Positions 33,986-44,818 of a stretch of 64,000 bases of DNA are shown piece by piece; within the stretch, counting starts at the first letter, position 1; each line of letters begins with the position of its first letter. The notes beneath the pieces are model-generated. The model had not been told where the DNA came from and made no database searches. It saw nothing but the letters and a program-made list of their open reading frames with translations. A program made the translations under genes and the position numbers. Source of the DNA: Przewalskia tangutica (taxonomy: Eukaryota; Streptophyta; Magnoliopsida; Solanales; Solanaceae); contig CM056733.1 in assembly GCA_029844215.1 (NCBI GenBank), positions 45,583,142 through 45,647,141 on the forward strand. Reading direction: 5' to 3'.

Positions 33986-34850
33986 TCTGCAAGGCCCGTA
34001 AAGCTGCGAACCTCTGCCGGAGTAGTAGGTCTAGGCAAGTCTCGATCGCTTCAATCTTGGCCGTATCCACTGAATGCCATCACCCGGCAATATGCCCAAG
34101 AAACGCCATCAAGTCAACCAAAACTCACATTTGGAAAACTTGGCTTACTGCTGGTCTGGAGAATCACAAGATCGCCAAATGCTCCGTATGCTCTGCTCCG
34201 GCGAGAATAAACCAAGATATCATCAATGAACACTATCACAAACGTGTCCAAAATGGTTTGAACACTCGGTTCATCAAATCCATGAATACCGCCGAGCATT
34301 GGTCAACCAAAGACATGACCACGAACTCATAATGCGTGCGGGTCTGAATGCGATCTAGGGACATCCACCTCTCGACTGCGTACTGATGATAGCGAACGCA
34401 GATCAATCTTGGAGAAACATCTCGCGCCTGGCTGGTCGAACAAATCATCAATCACGGGAAGGGTATCGTTCTTAATGGTCACCTTGTTCACCGTAATCAA
34501 CACACATGCGCAGCGTCCCGCCCTTCTTCTTCACGAACAATACCGGCGCTCCCGGGGAGAAACACTAGGCTGATGAAGCCGCTTCTCCAAAGAAATCCTC
34601 GGTGGTCCTTCACTCTCTCAACTCGGCGGTGCCATTACGTATGCGGAATGGAATAGGCGAGTGTCCGGAAATATGTCTATACAAAACTCAATCTCCTCTC
34701 GTGAGGATACGAGGTCGTGCTGAAACACGTGCGGGAACTCTCGACCACCGGCGATGAAAATCTGGTACCGCGCCTTCAGATTATCAAACACCGAACGAGA
34801 TGGTAGATATACCGCCTGCACCATCTTCCTAGCCTTGATGTAAGAAATAA
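33986..34850 (-). pseudogene. pol: Reverse transcriptase of element E, broken
   Basis: The catalytic FIDD is at 34219-34230, followed by ILVYS; upstream GIHGFDEPSVQTILDTFVIV is a frameshifted NRVFKPFLDTFV block. Remnants of YPLPVIDDLFD lie near 34440-34470 and of LFVKKK near 34515-34540. EFPHVF and IEFCIDI near 34690-34745 mark the start. The frame changes at roughly ten points. Confidence 0.83.
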
Positions 34851-35240
34851 ACTTACCGATCAGCGATACCTTGCTCCCCTCCCTCTCAACAACCGGATCC
34901 TCAGGATACTGGAACCGTACTACTCTCTATCTGAAGTCTACATTGGCATTGCAAGAAGCTAGCCAATCCATCCCCATGATCACGTCGAAGTCAATCATCT
35001 CCAACTCTATCAAGTCGGCTGAGGTCCGACGGCGTAAATGGTCACAGACAAGCTCTATATACCCGCCGAGCTCTACCGAATCACCCATCGCGTAGCTACC
35101 TCGAAAGGGTCTATGGACTCGTGCTCTATCCCTATCCTACTAGCAACAAGGGAGATATATGGGGCCAGTAGAACCGGATCTATCAAAGCATACACATCAA
35201 ACCCGACCGATAAGGTACCGTGGCGACATCGGTGAGGCCT
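34851..35240 (-). pseudogene. Aspartic protease region of element E
   Basis: GFDVYALIDPVLLAPYISLV at about 35135-35200 covers the active site (ALIDPGST in copies with an intact frame). FDVIMGMDWLAS can be read near 34955-34995. It lies between gag and RT. Confidence 0.76.
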
Positions 35241-36493
35241 CCGATCTGTCGGTGGACAAAGCATAAATGCGTTACGAGGACCGCTAGAATCGACCGAGCC
35301 ACGACCTGCGCGACCTGCTGACCCGTGAGTACCACGCCTCGGCGAGTAGCGTAGGAGATGATGAAGCGGCAGAACGAAGGTGAGCCCTACCACGTGGCCG
35401 CCCGGTCGGACAATCCTCGCAAAGTGACCTGTTGGCTACAATCGTAACAAGCTCCAAAAGTAGTACCACACTTCCGTAATGGGATCTACCGCATCGGCCA
35501 CTGGGGGGGTGGTCGTCGGCGATCTCTGCTACTCGGACGTCCGAAGCCACTGGGGCCCTGTGCGCCCTCGAATACTCTGTTTGTCTTGAGGAGGGTGCGA
35601 GAGTGCTCTGGTGCCGTGGTGCAAATCTAGGCTAGCTGCGAGGCGCCACCACGATAGCCACGGAAGACCTCCGTCTGGCCTTCTGCTGGCATGCGTCACT
35701 CGCCGACTCTGCGCTCGCCGCATCCAAGGGCATGAGCTGCGTGCGGGTAATGTCCATACGGTGAAGAGAAACACCCGCATACGACTCGACCATATAATCA
35801 TCTAGCGGTGGCGTAGCGGTGCACCCTATCCTCCATATCTGCTGCAATCTTTGGGACATATCGAGCCAATGAATCAAACTCGACATTGTACTCCCGACAT
35901 TGCGTCCTCTGCCTCGGCGGTAAAAATCTATCGGCCGCGCCCTCTCATCTGTGGAGGCAAGAAGTGAGTGAGAAAGCCTCGCAGAACTCATCCCAGTAGG
36001 CTGGGACGTGCTCTCCCGGATAACTCCCATGAATCAAACCAATCGATCGCGGTATCACGCGCAGCCTATGTGAACCAAAGATCACGGACTCGGTCTCGGC
36101 CACGATCACTCTCAAAATCCTCTGTGGCGACGGATGAACTCCTGCGGATCATCCTCGGCCTCGATCCGTAAAACTCGCGGGCTCTGACTCGAAGTCTCGT
36201 AGCCTCAAACTCTCGCCTCGGGTGAACCACGGGTGCAGATGGGGCTGAGCTGCTGCATCCACTGTCCTCATGTCGGCCACGATCCCGGCGATGGTGGGCC
36301 ATCTCCGTACTAACTCCTCCGCCCGGTGTGGGGCGGGAGGTGTGGGTACTGTGGTCTCTGCTGGGGCCGGCGGCGTCGTAGAACTCGTCGTCTCTGGTAT
36401 AGACTGGGCTCGAGCCCTCGTGACTCTAGGTGTCCTCGGCGGCTCCGCCGCCTTGCCCCACGGGCGGGTTGCCTTACGTGGAGGCATAAGCAT
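35241..36493 (-). pseudogene. gag: gag of element E, frameshifted
   Basis: The start ATG at 36491-36493 gives MLMPPRKATRPWGKAAE, followed by the proline/alanine segment TTPPAPAETTVPTPPAP, open to 36149. Further capsid-like pieces lie at 35632-36030 (MGVIRESTSQP, NVGSTMSSLIHWLDMSQ, MDITRTQLM). The zinc knuckle region is near 35400-35470 and is damaged. The tail is glycine/arginine-rich. Compared with B, the N-terminus differs by several small gaps at CAG/CCG sites. Leader, PBS and LTR follow at 36494-36695. Confidence 0.82.
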
Positions 36494-36598
36494 TCTGAGA
36501 AAGGAATACGTTAGAGGGGTCTAATTTTAACACAACTCTAAAGCACGATCTCAGAGTAAGAAGAGTGGAAACCAATCCTAAATATCCTATAGCCTCCT

Positions 36599-36632
36599 GA
36601 TTATTGGTGTGGTGCACAACACACCGATAATC
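36599..36632 (-). other. Leader hairpin with palindromic loop, element E
   Basis: Same sequence as in A and D: GGTGTG and CACACC inner stem, GATTAT and ATAATC outer stem, palindrome GTGCAC in the loop. Confidence 0.6.
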
Positions 36633-36678
36633 AATACTCTACTAGATACGGTCTGTAGACACTTTCCGAGGATTAACT

Positions 36679-36690
36679 GCTCTGATACCA
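36679..36690 (-). other. Primer binding site, element E (intact)
   Basis: TGGTATCAGAGC on the minus strand, the full complement of initiator tRNA-Met 3' end, four bases from the LTR. Confidence 0.9.
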
Positions 36691-37796
36691 CTTTTGTCAC
36701 GACCCATTCCGGGGCCCGTGACTGGTGCCTTACCGGGGCACCCAAGTAGTCATACATCAGAGTAATCAGCGGAAATATAAAACAAGACATGAAACAGTTT
36801 ATAAAATAAGACACAGTTTATGTGAGAAAACGTCGCCTTTCGGCATATATATATAAACATGGTTTAGCAATTACATCCGAAATCTTGTACAACATGACTA
36901 CGCACTTCTAAGGAAATATACAACTATGGCGGGACGGGGCCGCCATACCCGATCAGACAAAACTATCTACAATGGAGATCATACCCAAAGTAGAGCCTCG
37001 GAAAGATGAAGCTCACACCAACGTAGAGATCCTAAGAATGTGGATCTAGCACCTGCTTGCCCTTACCTGCGGCATGAACGCAGCCCCCCGAAGGAGGTCA
37101 GTACAACAGGTACTAAGTATATGAAACTGTAAAATACTTAAATGAAAACATATCATTTTAAAATCAGTTTTGCAAGTATGTATGAAACAACCAAGGGGAC
37201 CGCACATAGTGCCACATCATAAACAAGAGCAACAATAGGTAAACTGTAACAGGTCTTTTCTAGGCTGCGAATGATCAAAGCAGGGCCACTCGCCCATATT
37301 ATCATTCTGCAAGCCTAATCCTGGACTCCCGGAGTCCGCATAGGCCACTCACATAGGCCCGCATGAGGTATAACCCCGCATCGAGGGTAGCTACTCCTCG
37401 GCAACGTCCTGGACTCGTTGTCCGCATGGCCACATAGACCGCATGAGGCATAACCCCGCATACTAACCTGGAACTCTCGTAGCTCCGCATAGGCCCCCTG
37501 GACCCGCATGAGGTATTCTCGAATCATGGTCCCAGACCGCCTGAGTCTACCCCGCATCGGAGGGCAGCTTAACCCCCGGTATCATCTCAAGAGGTGAGTG
37601 ATATAGTACTAACACAACAGCTTATAGTTCAAAACAACATAAGCATAAGTAAGACTGACCTCTTTACACAAGCGTTACAAGACACTAACACACATAGCAT
37701 CATATCATGTCTACTTATCAAACCATCTTATTATTCTTTTCACAATTCAATATAAGTCTGTTATAAACACATAGGCAAACTGTTTCTTTTATCAAT

Positions 37797-37844
37797 CTTA
37801 AGTGGTTATACTTAACTTCCCATAAAGCTAGTATAACTCTTAAG
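37797..37844 (-). other. LTR hairpin, element E 5' LTR
   Basis: CTTAAG-TG-GTTATAC pairs with GTATAAC-T-CTTAAG; loop contains ACTTCCCATAAAG. Confidence 0.68.
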
Positions 37845-38732
37845 CTTCTGTTTTAACAACCAATTAGTTCTCTTCTGTTAAAAAATGATTCAGTATTCTT
37901 TTGAAATGCTTTCAGTTCTTTATTATTCAGGCTTAAGCCGTGAGGCATTGTCGTAAGTATTATTCAGGCTTAAGCCGTGAGGCATTGCCGTAGTTATTAT
38001 TCAGTTAACACATGTACGTCTACCGTACTACATATATATTGTAAAATATCATGCTTTAGGAAGAATCACATACCTTACCAATGAAAACCACCGCCAAGTT
38101 GAATATGTCGCGCAGAGAATCAACTATAATAGTCGACACGTCTATCAACGTTGCACTACTTTGTAACCGATTCTAAACAGAGGGTTCTATATCCTACGGA
38201 AAATTGGGCGCACTTCCCTACGGTGAGCTACTCAAGTCTCTTGTGAAAACAGTCTATGTAAGTACAATTTGATTATTCTTCTTTAAACCCTTCTACTGTG
38301 ATATGATTCAATTCTATTCGTGATATTCTTCTAAGTATTTAATACTTAATCTTATACTACTACGATGTATTCTCTAATTCAAAAGAGGGTTAGGACTAGT
38401 TACCTCGGTAAGCCCAATAATATCCTAGATAAAGTCGCTGAGCAAGGTTTAGCTCTAAGTTGTATGCGCTCAGAGCTCAGAAACCTTAGAAGTTCTTCAC
38501 AACTTCTAATAAGGACTAAGGGATTTTGGCTAGGGTATTTTGGGCATTATAACAAAACTAGAAGACAACTTTTCTACCAAGTGAGGGGGTAGATTTCGCT
38601 AGGCTAGGGGAGGGTTGCCTCAGCCAAGCTCACTAAAAGGGGGTGTTGGACTAAAAGGCTACTGAGGAAAGGAGAGGATTTTCAAGACTTGGAAAGGAAT
38701 TTGTGGATGAAGAACTCTTCATCTTAAGGGGG

Positions 38733-38740
38733 TATTTATA
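38733..38740 (-). promoter_or_regulatory. TATA box of element E 5' LTR
   Basis: TATAAATA on the minus strand followed by CCCCC. It is the only TATA box of E positioned to transcribe the whole element. Confidence 0.7.
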
Positions 38741-39167
38741 GGTCAAGACATGGCCAACCAAGGGCCAAGATTTAGCCAAGTGCTAGGCAAGTGTAAGGTC
38801 AAGATTAGGGCAAGTGTCCTTGGCCAACTTGCACACAAAATATCCTACCTAATCCTTGACTTGTGCAAAGGCACAAAAAAACGTGCACTTCATTGTCCAA
38901 TTCGTCCAATGGACGATTTCAAGTCCACCAATTGGAGGGTGCCAAGTGTCGCCCTCCCGTTGGTCCAAAATGTTTCGTCTCTCGGAAAAATCCGCAAAAA
39001 TTAGAAATGGCATAGCCGGAATTTACCCTACGAAAGTTGTGGAAACGTTTCGTCGGAAAACGATTCTTTTAGCGAGTTGTGCACAATTTCGAACTTGGCC
39101 TAACCTTAAGGCTAAACTTTCGTACGTACGCCCTTACGTACATACTCCGGAAATACGGGGTATAACA

Positions 39168-39476
39168 AATATCCTACCTAACCTTGACCAAAGTTTGGCC
39201 ACAAAATCGTCCAAGAAACGTCCCCAATTCCGCCAACTTGAGGGTGACAAGTGTCGCCCTCTCGTTGGTCCAAAATGTTTCATCTCTCGGAAAAATCCGC
39301 AAAAATAATAAATGACATAGCCGTAATTTTCCCTACGCAAGTTTTGTAAAACGTTTCGTCGGAAAACGATTCTTTTAGTGGGTTGTGCACAAGTTTTTCG
39401 TCCAATGCCTAACTTTAAGGCTAAACTTTTGTACGTACGCCCTCACGTACATACTCTGGAAATACGGGGTATAACA
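39168..39476 (-). repeat. 5' LTR of element B, last part (U3 terminus)
   Basis: Starts with the right AATAT duplication of E, continues the B LTR (TCCTACCTAACCTTGACC) and ends GGGGTATAACA. This is the outer terminus of element B; the duplication of B would be GCCTG (39477-39481), with the partner outside the window. Confidence 0.87.
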
Positions 39477-39602
39477 GCCTGTTCTTATGTTAATCTATTG
39501 TTTCATGCTTTGATTTTATTTCCGCTGATTTTTCTCTGATGTTGTATCACTAGGGTGCCCGGGGTAAGGCACCAGTCGCGGGCCCGGGAACGGGTCGTGA
39601 CA
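39477..39602 (+). repeat. LTR end fragment X (plus strand)
   Basis: The last 126 bp of an LTR ending CGGGTCGTGACA, close to the 3' end of solo LTR C. The rest lies left of the window, displaced by insertion of B. Confidence 0.8.
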
Positions 39603-41048
39603 GATATCAAATGGACCTAGATTGTCAAAATCTTGTACGTCTACCGTACTATACATTTACAACTTATTCATGCTCAAGAGATAAGAAAGTTCCACATACC
39701 TCTTCGGTTTAATCCACTTGCTAAGTCCAATTCACCGTACGTAGTATGTCAACCTATAATGACCATAGTACGTCTATTAACTTCTAGTTTCAAACGTAGA
39801 ATATTCCAAGTGCAAAACTACTAAATTCTACGGAAAATCGGACAACACTTCCTTTGTTTCTACATACTTTGCCACCTTTTTCAAGGCCGAATTCAATAAC
39901 CAAACACGCCACATTTAAGGCTCAACAAAGTAGTTAGCAATAGGGGATTACACGCTTAATCAAGACATGTAAAATTCCGCCCCACAATATATAACAAACT
40001 AGTCTAAACTACAATGTCAATTCGGCAATTAGGGCAACAATACCAATTCTTCTTCCAATTTCTCTTCAATCCAAATTGTTTAGTATAACATGTTATAAGG
40101 CCGCAATTGATTATAACAACTATAATATTCAAGTAGATAACATGCGACGATTCTAGTTAACGACCAAATTGTAATTCAATTTCAAATGACTTAACATGTC
40201 ATTTTCGGATTTGAGCTTCCAAATTTCCATAATACTTATAAATCTTCATAACACATATCACATGATCATTTCTAACTTATAAAAACATGGAATCTTCAAT
40301 TACAACAGTAAGACGAAGATTATACCTCATTTAGCCCAAATATGATCCAAGATTACAAGTCGATCCTTAGCAACCTTAGCTCCTCCTTTCGACATTCCAA
40401 TCCACTCCAAGCAACCTTTAGAAGCTTATGAAGAACTCATCTTCAAGTTCCATCTTCAAAGTTGAATAACTCCTTAGGTTTTCGCCTTGCGAGTAATACG
40501 AAAACACCATATTTCAGGGATCTTTCTATTGAGATACACTTACAATACCCTTAGGTAACTTGGTTTAAAGTGGGGAGATTATTGGACAACAATTGAAAAT
40601 TTTCCTCTTGGAAAATCCTCATTGTCGTGAGCCCTCATAGTGAGCAAGAACAAGTTTCCAAAATTTTCTAAGTGTTGAGAATGACAAAGTCTTGCACTAC
40701 TAGTGTACATATATAACATAATGGAGGGTCTAGATTAGTACATATGGATGGCTTGGATGAGTTTCACATGGATCAAGCCAAGTGGCCCTTTGACAAGTCA
40801 ACAATGTCAAGCTCTTTGTCTTTGCAAGACTTGGTCATTTAAATTATGGTCAAATGACCATTTTAACCATGACAATTTCGTCCAAGTCCACAAAGGGGGG
40901 TGACACATGTCGCCCTCCCATTCATCGCAATATTTAGTTTTTCGACAATTCCATAATTCCGATAAATTTTTACTCGTCTCAAATCTTAATATTTTTGGGT
41001 TCTTACCTTCGTTCTTATAAACATATCCTGAAATTCCGGGGTGTAACA
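39603..41048 (-). repeat. LTR fragment F (minus strand), interrupted by X
   Basis: About 1.45 kb matching the 5' parts of LTRs G and H (for example the segment with CTATAATGACCATA near 39750). It ends GGGGTGTAACA at 41048, the outer LTR terminus. A TATA-like TTATATATG lies near 40708-40717 on the minus strand, and the U3 palindrome GACACATGTC at 40902-40911. Whether F was a solo LTR cannot be told here. Confidence 0.82.
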
Positions 41049-41480
41049 AAGCTCTTAGAAAAATCCTAAACCTTTAGACCTTCTTACAATACCGAAAACC
41101 AGTCAAGAATCGAACAGAAAACTCTAAAACTTGTATCATCAGTCTCCCCAATACAGACCCCAGAGTTTGACACCCCTCTAATCATTTAATGAGCTTCGAT
41201 GATTCGAAAGGATCGCGCGACCAATTCGCAGCTATGGAGATGCCATTTTTCCCCTGCCAGTACGCGATACAATATTTCTAAGTCCCAGCGTTTCGTCGTT
41301 GCTACTGTTTCAAACTCATCTATGTGATTCGATCAGGTTATTTCTATCCTTTTGCTTTAAATTTGTGCACCCCACCCTGTTTCATGTACTCTTTATTTGA
41401 GCCTCGCCTGCTGTTGTTAATTTGCTGCTACTACTTTGCCTTTACTGCTCTATTAAACTATAGCCTACGTGAGTCAGTGC
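41049..41480. other. Unrecognised flank between LTRs F and G
   Basis: 432 bp with no similarity to the LTR families here and no convincing reading frame. It may be low-copy host DNA. It continues at 44819 after solo LTR G. Confidence 0.5.
41476..41480. repeat. Target site duplication of solo LTR G, left copy
   Basis: AGTGC, repeated at 44814-44818. Confidence 0.88.
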
Positions 41481-41615
41481 TGTTACACCCCGTAATTACA
41501 GGACATGTTTTAAGAACGTACGTGAGAATTCCTAACGTTAAGATTAGAGACTTGTAAAAATTTATCGGAATTATGAAATTGTCGGAAAACGTAATATTGT
41601 GACGAATGGGAGGGC

Positions 41616-41625
41616 GACACGTGTC
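41616..41625. promoter_or_regulatory. U3 palindrome GACACGTGTC in LTR G
   Basis: A perfect ten-base palindrome around CACGTG, inside GGGCGACACGTGTCACCCC, about 190 bases before the TATA-like box. The G-box core CACGTG is a known binding site of plant bZIP and bHLH factors. Confidence 0.5.
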
Positions 41626-43448
41626 ACCCCCCTTATGGAGCCTTGGACGAAAATAGGCAAGGGCTTAAGGGTCATTTGACCTTGTTAGGAAGACAAGTCT
41701 TGCAACTTGTAGAGCTTGAGAAAATGACTTGGTCAATGGGTCCACAAAGTCTTGATATTTAGTAAGACCTCATCCAAGCCACCCATTTGTTTGCATCTTG
41801 ACCCTCCATTGTACTATATAACACTACTAGTAGCAAGACTAAGTTAAACACTTAGAAAAAAATTCAAGAATTTCAAGAACACCCTTTAAGGGATCTCGGG
41901 TTTGCTAGGTTCCCACAACAAAAAAAATTTGTTTGTTATCCATTTAGCTCCACACTTTAAACCAAGGTTCATGAGTGTATTGTAAGTGTATCTCAATAGA
42001 AAAATCCCGGAAAAAGAGAGTTTTCATATTAGTCGCAAGGTGAAAAATCTAGTTTCTTTTCTAGGTTTTGTTTGGAAGTTTGAAGGAAAGTTGTTGGTAT
42101 TGTTCTAAGGGTCTCAAGTAGCGTATTGAAGTGTCTTGAAGGGGCTCTAAGTTGCTAGGGAGCGACTTCGGATTTGGAGTTGGATTAAGATTCGTTGAAG
42201 TAATAATCTTGTCTCTTAAGTGTTACAAGGTTTTATATTGTTGTTAGCCTTACATTTTACTAGCATGAAGTATGTGTTGAAGTTTTATAAGTGTTATGGA
42301 TTGTTGTAGCCTAAAATCCGAAATGACATATTAGCCATGTGAAGTTGGATTACAATTTGGTCGTTTATTAGAATCGTCGCATGTTAATTACTTGAAGATT
42401 ATAGTAGTTATAATCGATTGCGACTTGATATCGTGTTGTGCTAACAACTTGGATGGAAATGGAAATTGGATAAGAATTGATGTTATAGTACCTCAAGTTA
42501 GCCGAATTGGCCTAGTAAGTTGTATTAGTTTGATATCGTTTGTGGGGCGGAATTTTACACGTCCAGTAGGCGTGTAATCCCCTATTGTTGGTTGCATTGA
42601 TTGGGCCTTAAATGTGGAGTGTTTGGTTATTGAATTTGGCCTTGAAAAAGGTGGCAAAGTATGTAGAAACAAAGGAAGTGTTGTCCGATTTTCCGTAGAA
42701 TTTAGTGACTTAGCACTTAGAATATTCTACGTTTGAAGTAAGAAGTTAATGGACGTATTGTGGCCATTATATGTTGAAGTACTAAGTATAGCGTATCCTA
42801 CTTGAAGGATGGAATAGCTATCAAGGTTGAAGTACTTTGGAGCATTTTGCTACTTGTCGATAATCGTCGCGAGGTATGTGAACCTCTTCCTTCCTTTGGC
42901 ATGATTCTATGTATGAAATATACATGTAGTAGTATTTCATGATTTCGTCTACTCTTAGAAGTTAAGAGGTAGTTATGTTGACTTACTCTATGTAAAAGCT
43001 ACGCCTAAGAAATCCTAAGTTCTTACCAAGTCTTATGGGGGATGTTGGTAAGAGTTGTTAGGAAGTATTTGGAGTCGAGTTGACTTGGCTAATTTACGGT
43101 ACGAATGAGAATAAGTATCGAACAAGCCATTGCAGCGTTAATAAAGGAAAATGTAATGACAATTAATTATATTAAAATAGGTAGAATTCTCCATCTGCAT
43201 AGAAGCTAAGATAAGACAAAATTGTATTACATTTTCTAGATCATGGCTACTTGAATAAGATCGTTATAAATAAGTATATTCACAACGCACCAAAGTATAT
43301 GTTACTTAATTTAAAAGAGTTTACGTATGAAGTTTTTAAGACTTTGAAACTTGTTTTCTTAAAAGTTAAGAGACTTGAAGTATTTGGAAAGCTATGTGAT
43401 TTGAAAGTATAAGTCTCTTGGTTATAAAAGGAATGAATTTGTCTAAGA

Positions 43449-43498
43449 CATAAAGAGTTATAACGGCTTTATGGGAAGTTGGTTATAACAACTTTATG
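43449..43498 (+). other. LTR hairpin in G
   Basis: CATAAAG-A-GTTATAAC pairs with GTTATAAC-AA-CTTTATG: 15 bp with a one-by-two bulge; loop CTTTATGGGAAGT. Confidence 0.7.
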
Positions 43499-43790
43499 GA
43501 AGATTAAAAGAATGGTTTTCTCCAGTAATGTAAGCAAAGAAATGATTTGAAATAAAGAAGGGCAAATTGTTTTAAAGGTACCAATTGCTTAAGGTTTTTA
43601 AGAAGAAGTCAATTGATTTAGAAGCCGGTAATTGTATTTTCTAAAAAGGTATTGTGACTTGTCTTGAAAGGTAGATATGACTTGATACTATAGTTGTTAG
43701 TATCTGGGAAGTTGTATTGGAAAAAAAGAGTATTTCTAAAGGAGTAGAGGTGCGTAGTACGTTGGGTTAAATTCCCGGATTTTATATGAC

Positions 43791-44100
43791 ATTATCGCGT
43801 CCCAGAAATGGGCCGGGCAGTATACCTTTAAGGGCATACTATATGACATTATCGCGTCCCAGAAATGGGTCGGGCAGTATACCTTTATGGGCAGACTATA
43901 TGACATTATCGCGTCGTAAATGGTAGGCGAGATATCTTTATGGGCGCACTATATGACATTATCGCGTCCCGAAATGGTAGGCGAGATACCTTTATGGGCG
44001 GACTATACGACATTATCGCGTCCGAAATGGGTCGGGCGATACCTTATGGGCGGACTATGTGACTTTATCGCGTCCCAGTTAGGTAAGGCGATATAGCGTC
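43791..44100 (+). repeat. Tandem array in LTR G, six units of about 50-57 bp
   Basis: Six copies of GACATTATCGCGTCC (last one GACTTTATCGCG), each followed by GAAATGG and by TATGGGC. Later units are shortened at CCAG and CAG positions. Confidence 0.85.
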
Positions 44101-44357
44101 CCTCCATAAAGGGTCGGATTATGTTATGTAAAGTAAGTAAGTTATATGGTAATGAACTTGATGATTTTCCTAAGTATGTACGTAAGAAAGTGGCTATAAC
44201 TTTTATTGAAAAATAGGAAAAGATAATAAGGTACGATTAAGTTCACGAGATGGTAATGACATGGTAGGTTCAGGTATTTACTTCTTTTACACTTACCTCT
44301 GTCATGCTTTTATACATATATGTTTTAATTATTGTACCTTACTTTCGTTCCATATTC

Positions 44358-44563
44358 GGTACCTGTTGTACTGACCCCCTTCGGGGGGCTGCGTTCATGC
44401 CCGCATGTATTAGGTGCACAGGTTGGTGATCCTTGCTCTTAGAATCTCGGTTCAGTTTTTGGGAAAAAGCTCCATTTGCTCCGGAGGCTTATCTCTTGGT
44501 ACGATTTTCCCTGAGGTTGTAGATTCATGTATATTCAGGGGTATGGCGGGGCCCTGTCCCGCC
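44358..44563 (+). other. Hairpin-rich module near the 3' end of LTR G
   Basis: Contains GTAC-CTGTT-GTAC, CCCCC-TTC-GGGGG (44375-44388) and GGCGGG-GCCCTGT-CCCGCC (44545-44563). Same order as in the 2.4-kb LTR family. Confidence 0.6.
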
Positions 44564-44818
44564 ACCGTTGTTTTGTTAAAACTCTTAGAGGTCTGTAGTC
44601 ACATATTGTGGGTCAGTTTGTAAAGAAAATGAGGCAACTGCTTCGGTTGTTTTATGTATGTCCAGGAAGGTAGCCCCATCGGCTAACCTGTTGTTTTATT
44701 TCTGTTGAGTTATTTTATAAGTTTCATGTATGTTCCGCTGATTATCTCTGATGTATACCTATAAGGGTGCCCAGGTAGGGCACCAGTCGCGGGCCCGGGG
44801 TCGGGTCGTGACAAGTGC

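Larger units (their letters stand above)
29445..39167 (-). mobile_element. Element E: complete-length Ty3/gypsy chromovirus
   Basis: A 9723-bp element on the minus strand with LTRs at 29445-31841 (2397 bp) and 36695-39167 (2473 bp), flanked by AATAT at 29440-29444 and 39168-39172. Internal order on the minus strand is PBS, gag, PR, RT, RNase H, integrase-chromodomain and PPT. The 76-bp difference between LTRs is spread over many short gaps, chiefly at CAG, CTG and CCG sites of the left copy. It belongs to the same family as A, B and D. Confidence 0.95.
36695..39167 (-). repeat. 5' LTR of element E
   Basis: 2473 bp, the longest copy of this family, and from 36695 to about 38080 the cleanest at CHG sites. 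Landmarks: hairpin AGTAC/GTACT at 37100-37114, hairpin 37797-37844, minisatellite 37919-38002, TATA 38733-38740. Useful as the reference when judging gaps in other copies. Confidence 0.94.
9669..39476 (-). mobile_element. Element B: Ty3/gypsy chromovirus split by A, C, D and E
   Basis: B reads on the minus strand. Its visible pieces are the internal region 9669-13141 and 16472-17617, and its 5' LTR in three parts: 17618-19714, 29423-29444 and 39173-39476. Joined on paper these LTR parts total about 2.42 kb, the expected length. Its 3' LTR and the rest of the chromodomain lie left of the window, beyond element A. B itself sits in the LTR end called X here. All intervening sequence belongs to later insertions, each with its own termini. 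Confidence 0.9.
41481..44813 (+). mobile_element. Solo LTR G (3.3 kb)
   Basis: TGTTACACCCC to GGTCGTGACA, 3333 bp, flanked by AGTGC on both sides, with no internal region, hence a solo LTR. It shares the U3 palindrome (41616-41625), a TATA-like TATATAA at 41815-41821, an approximately 150-bp module (43125-43250), a CATAAAG-type hairpin (43449-43498), a tandem array (43791-44100) and the hairpin-rich module (44358-44563). CHG sites look mostly intact outside the array. Confidence 0.93.
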
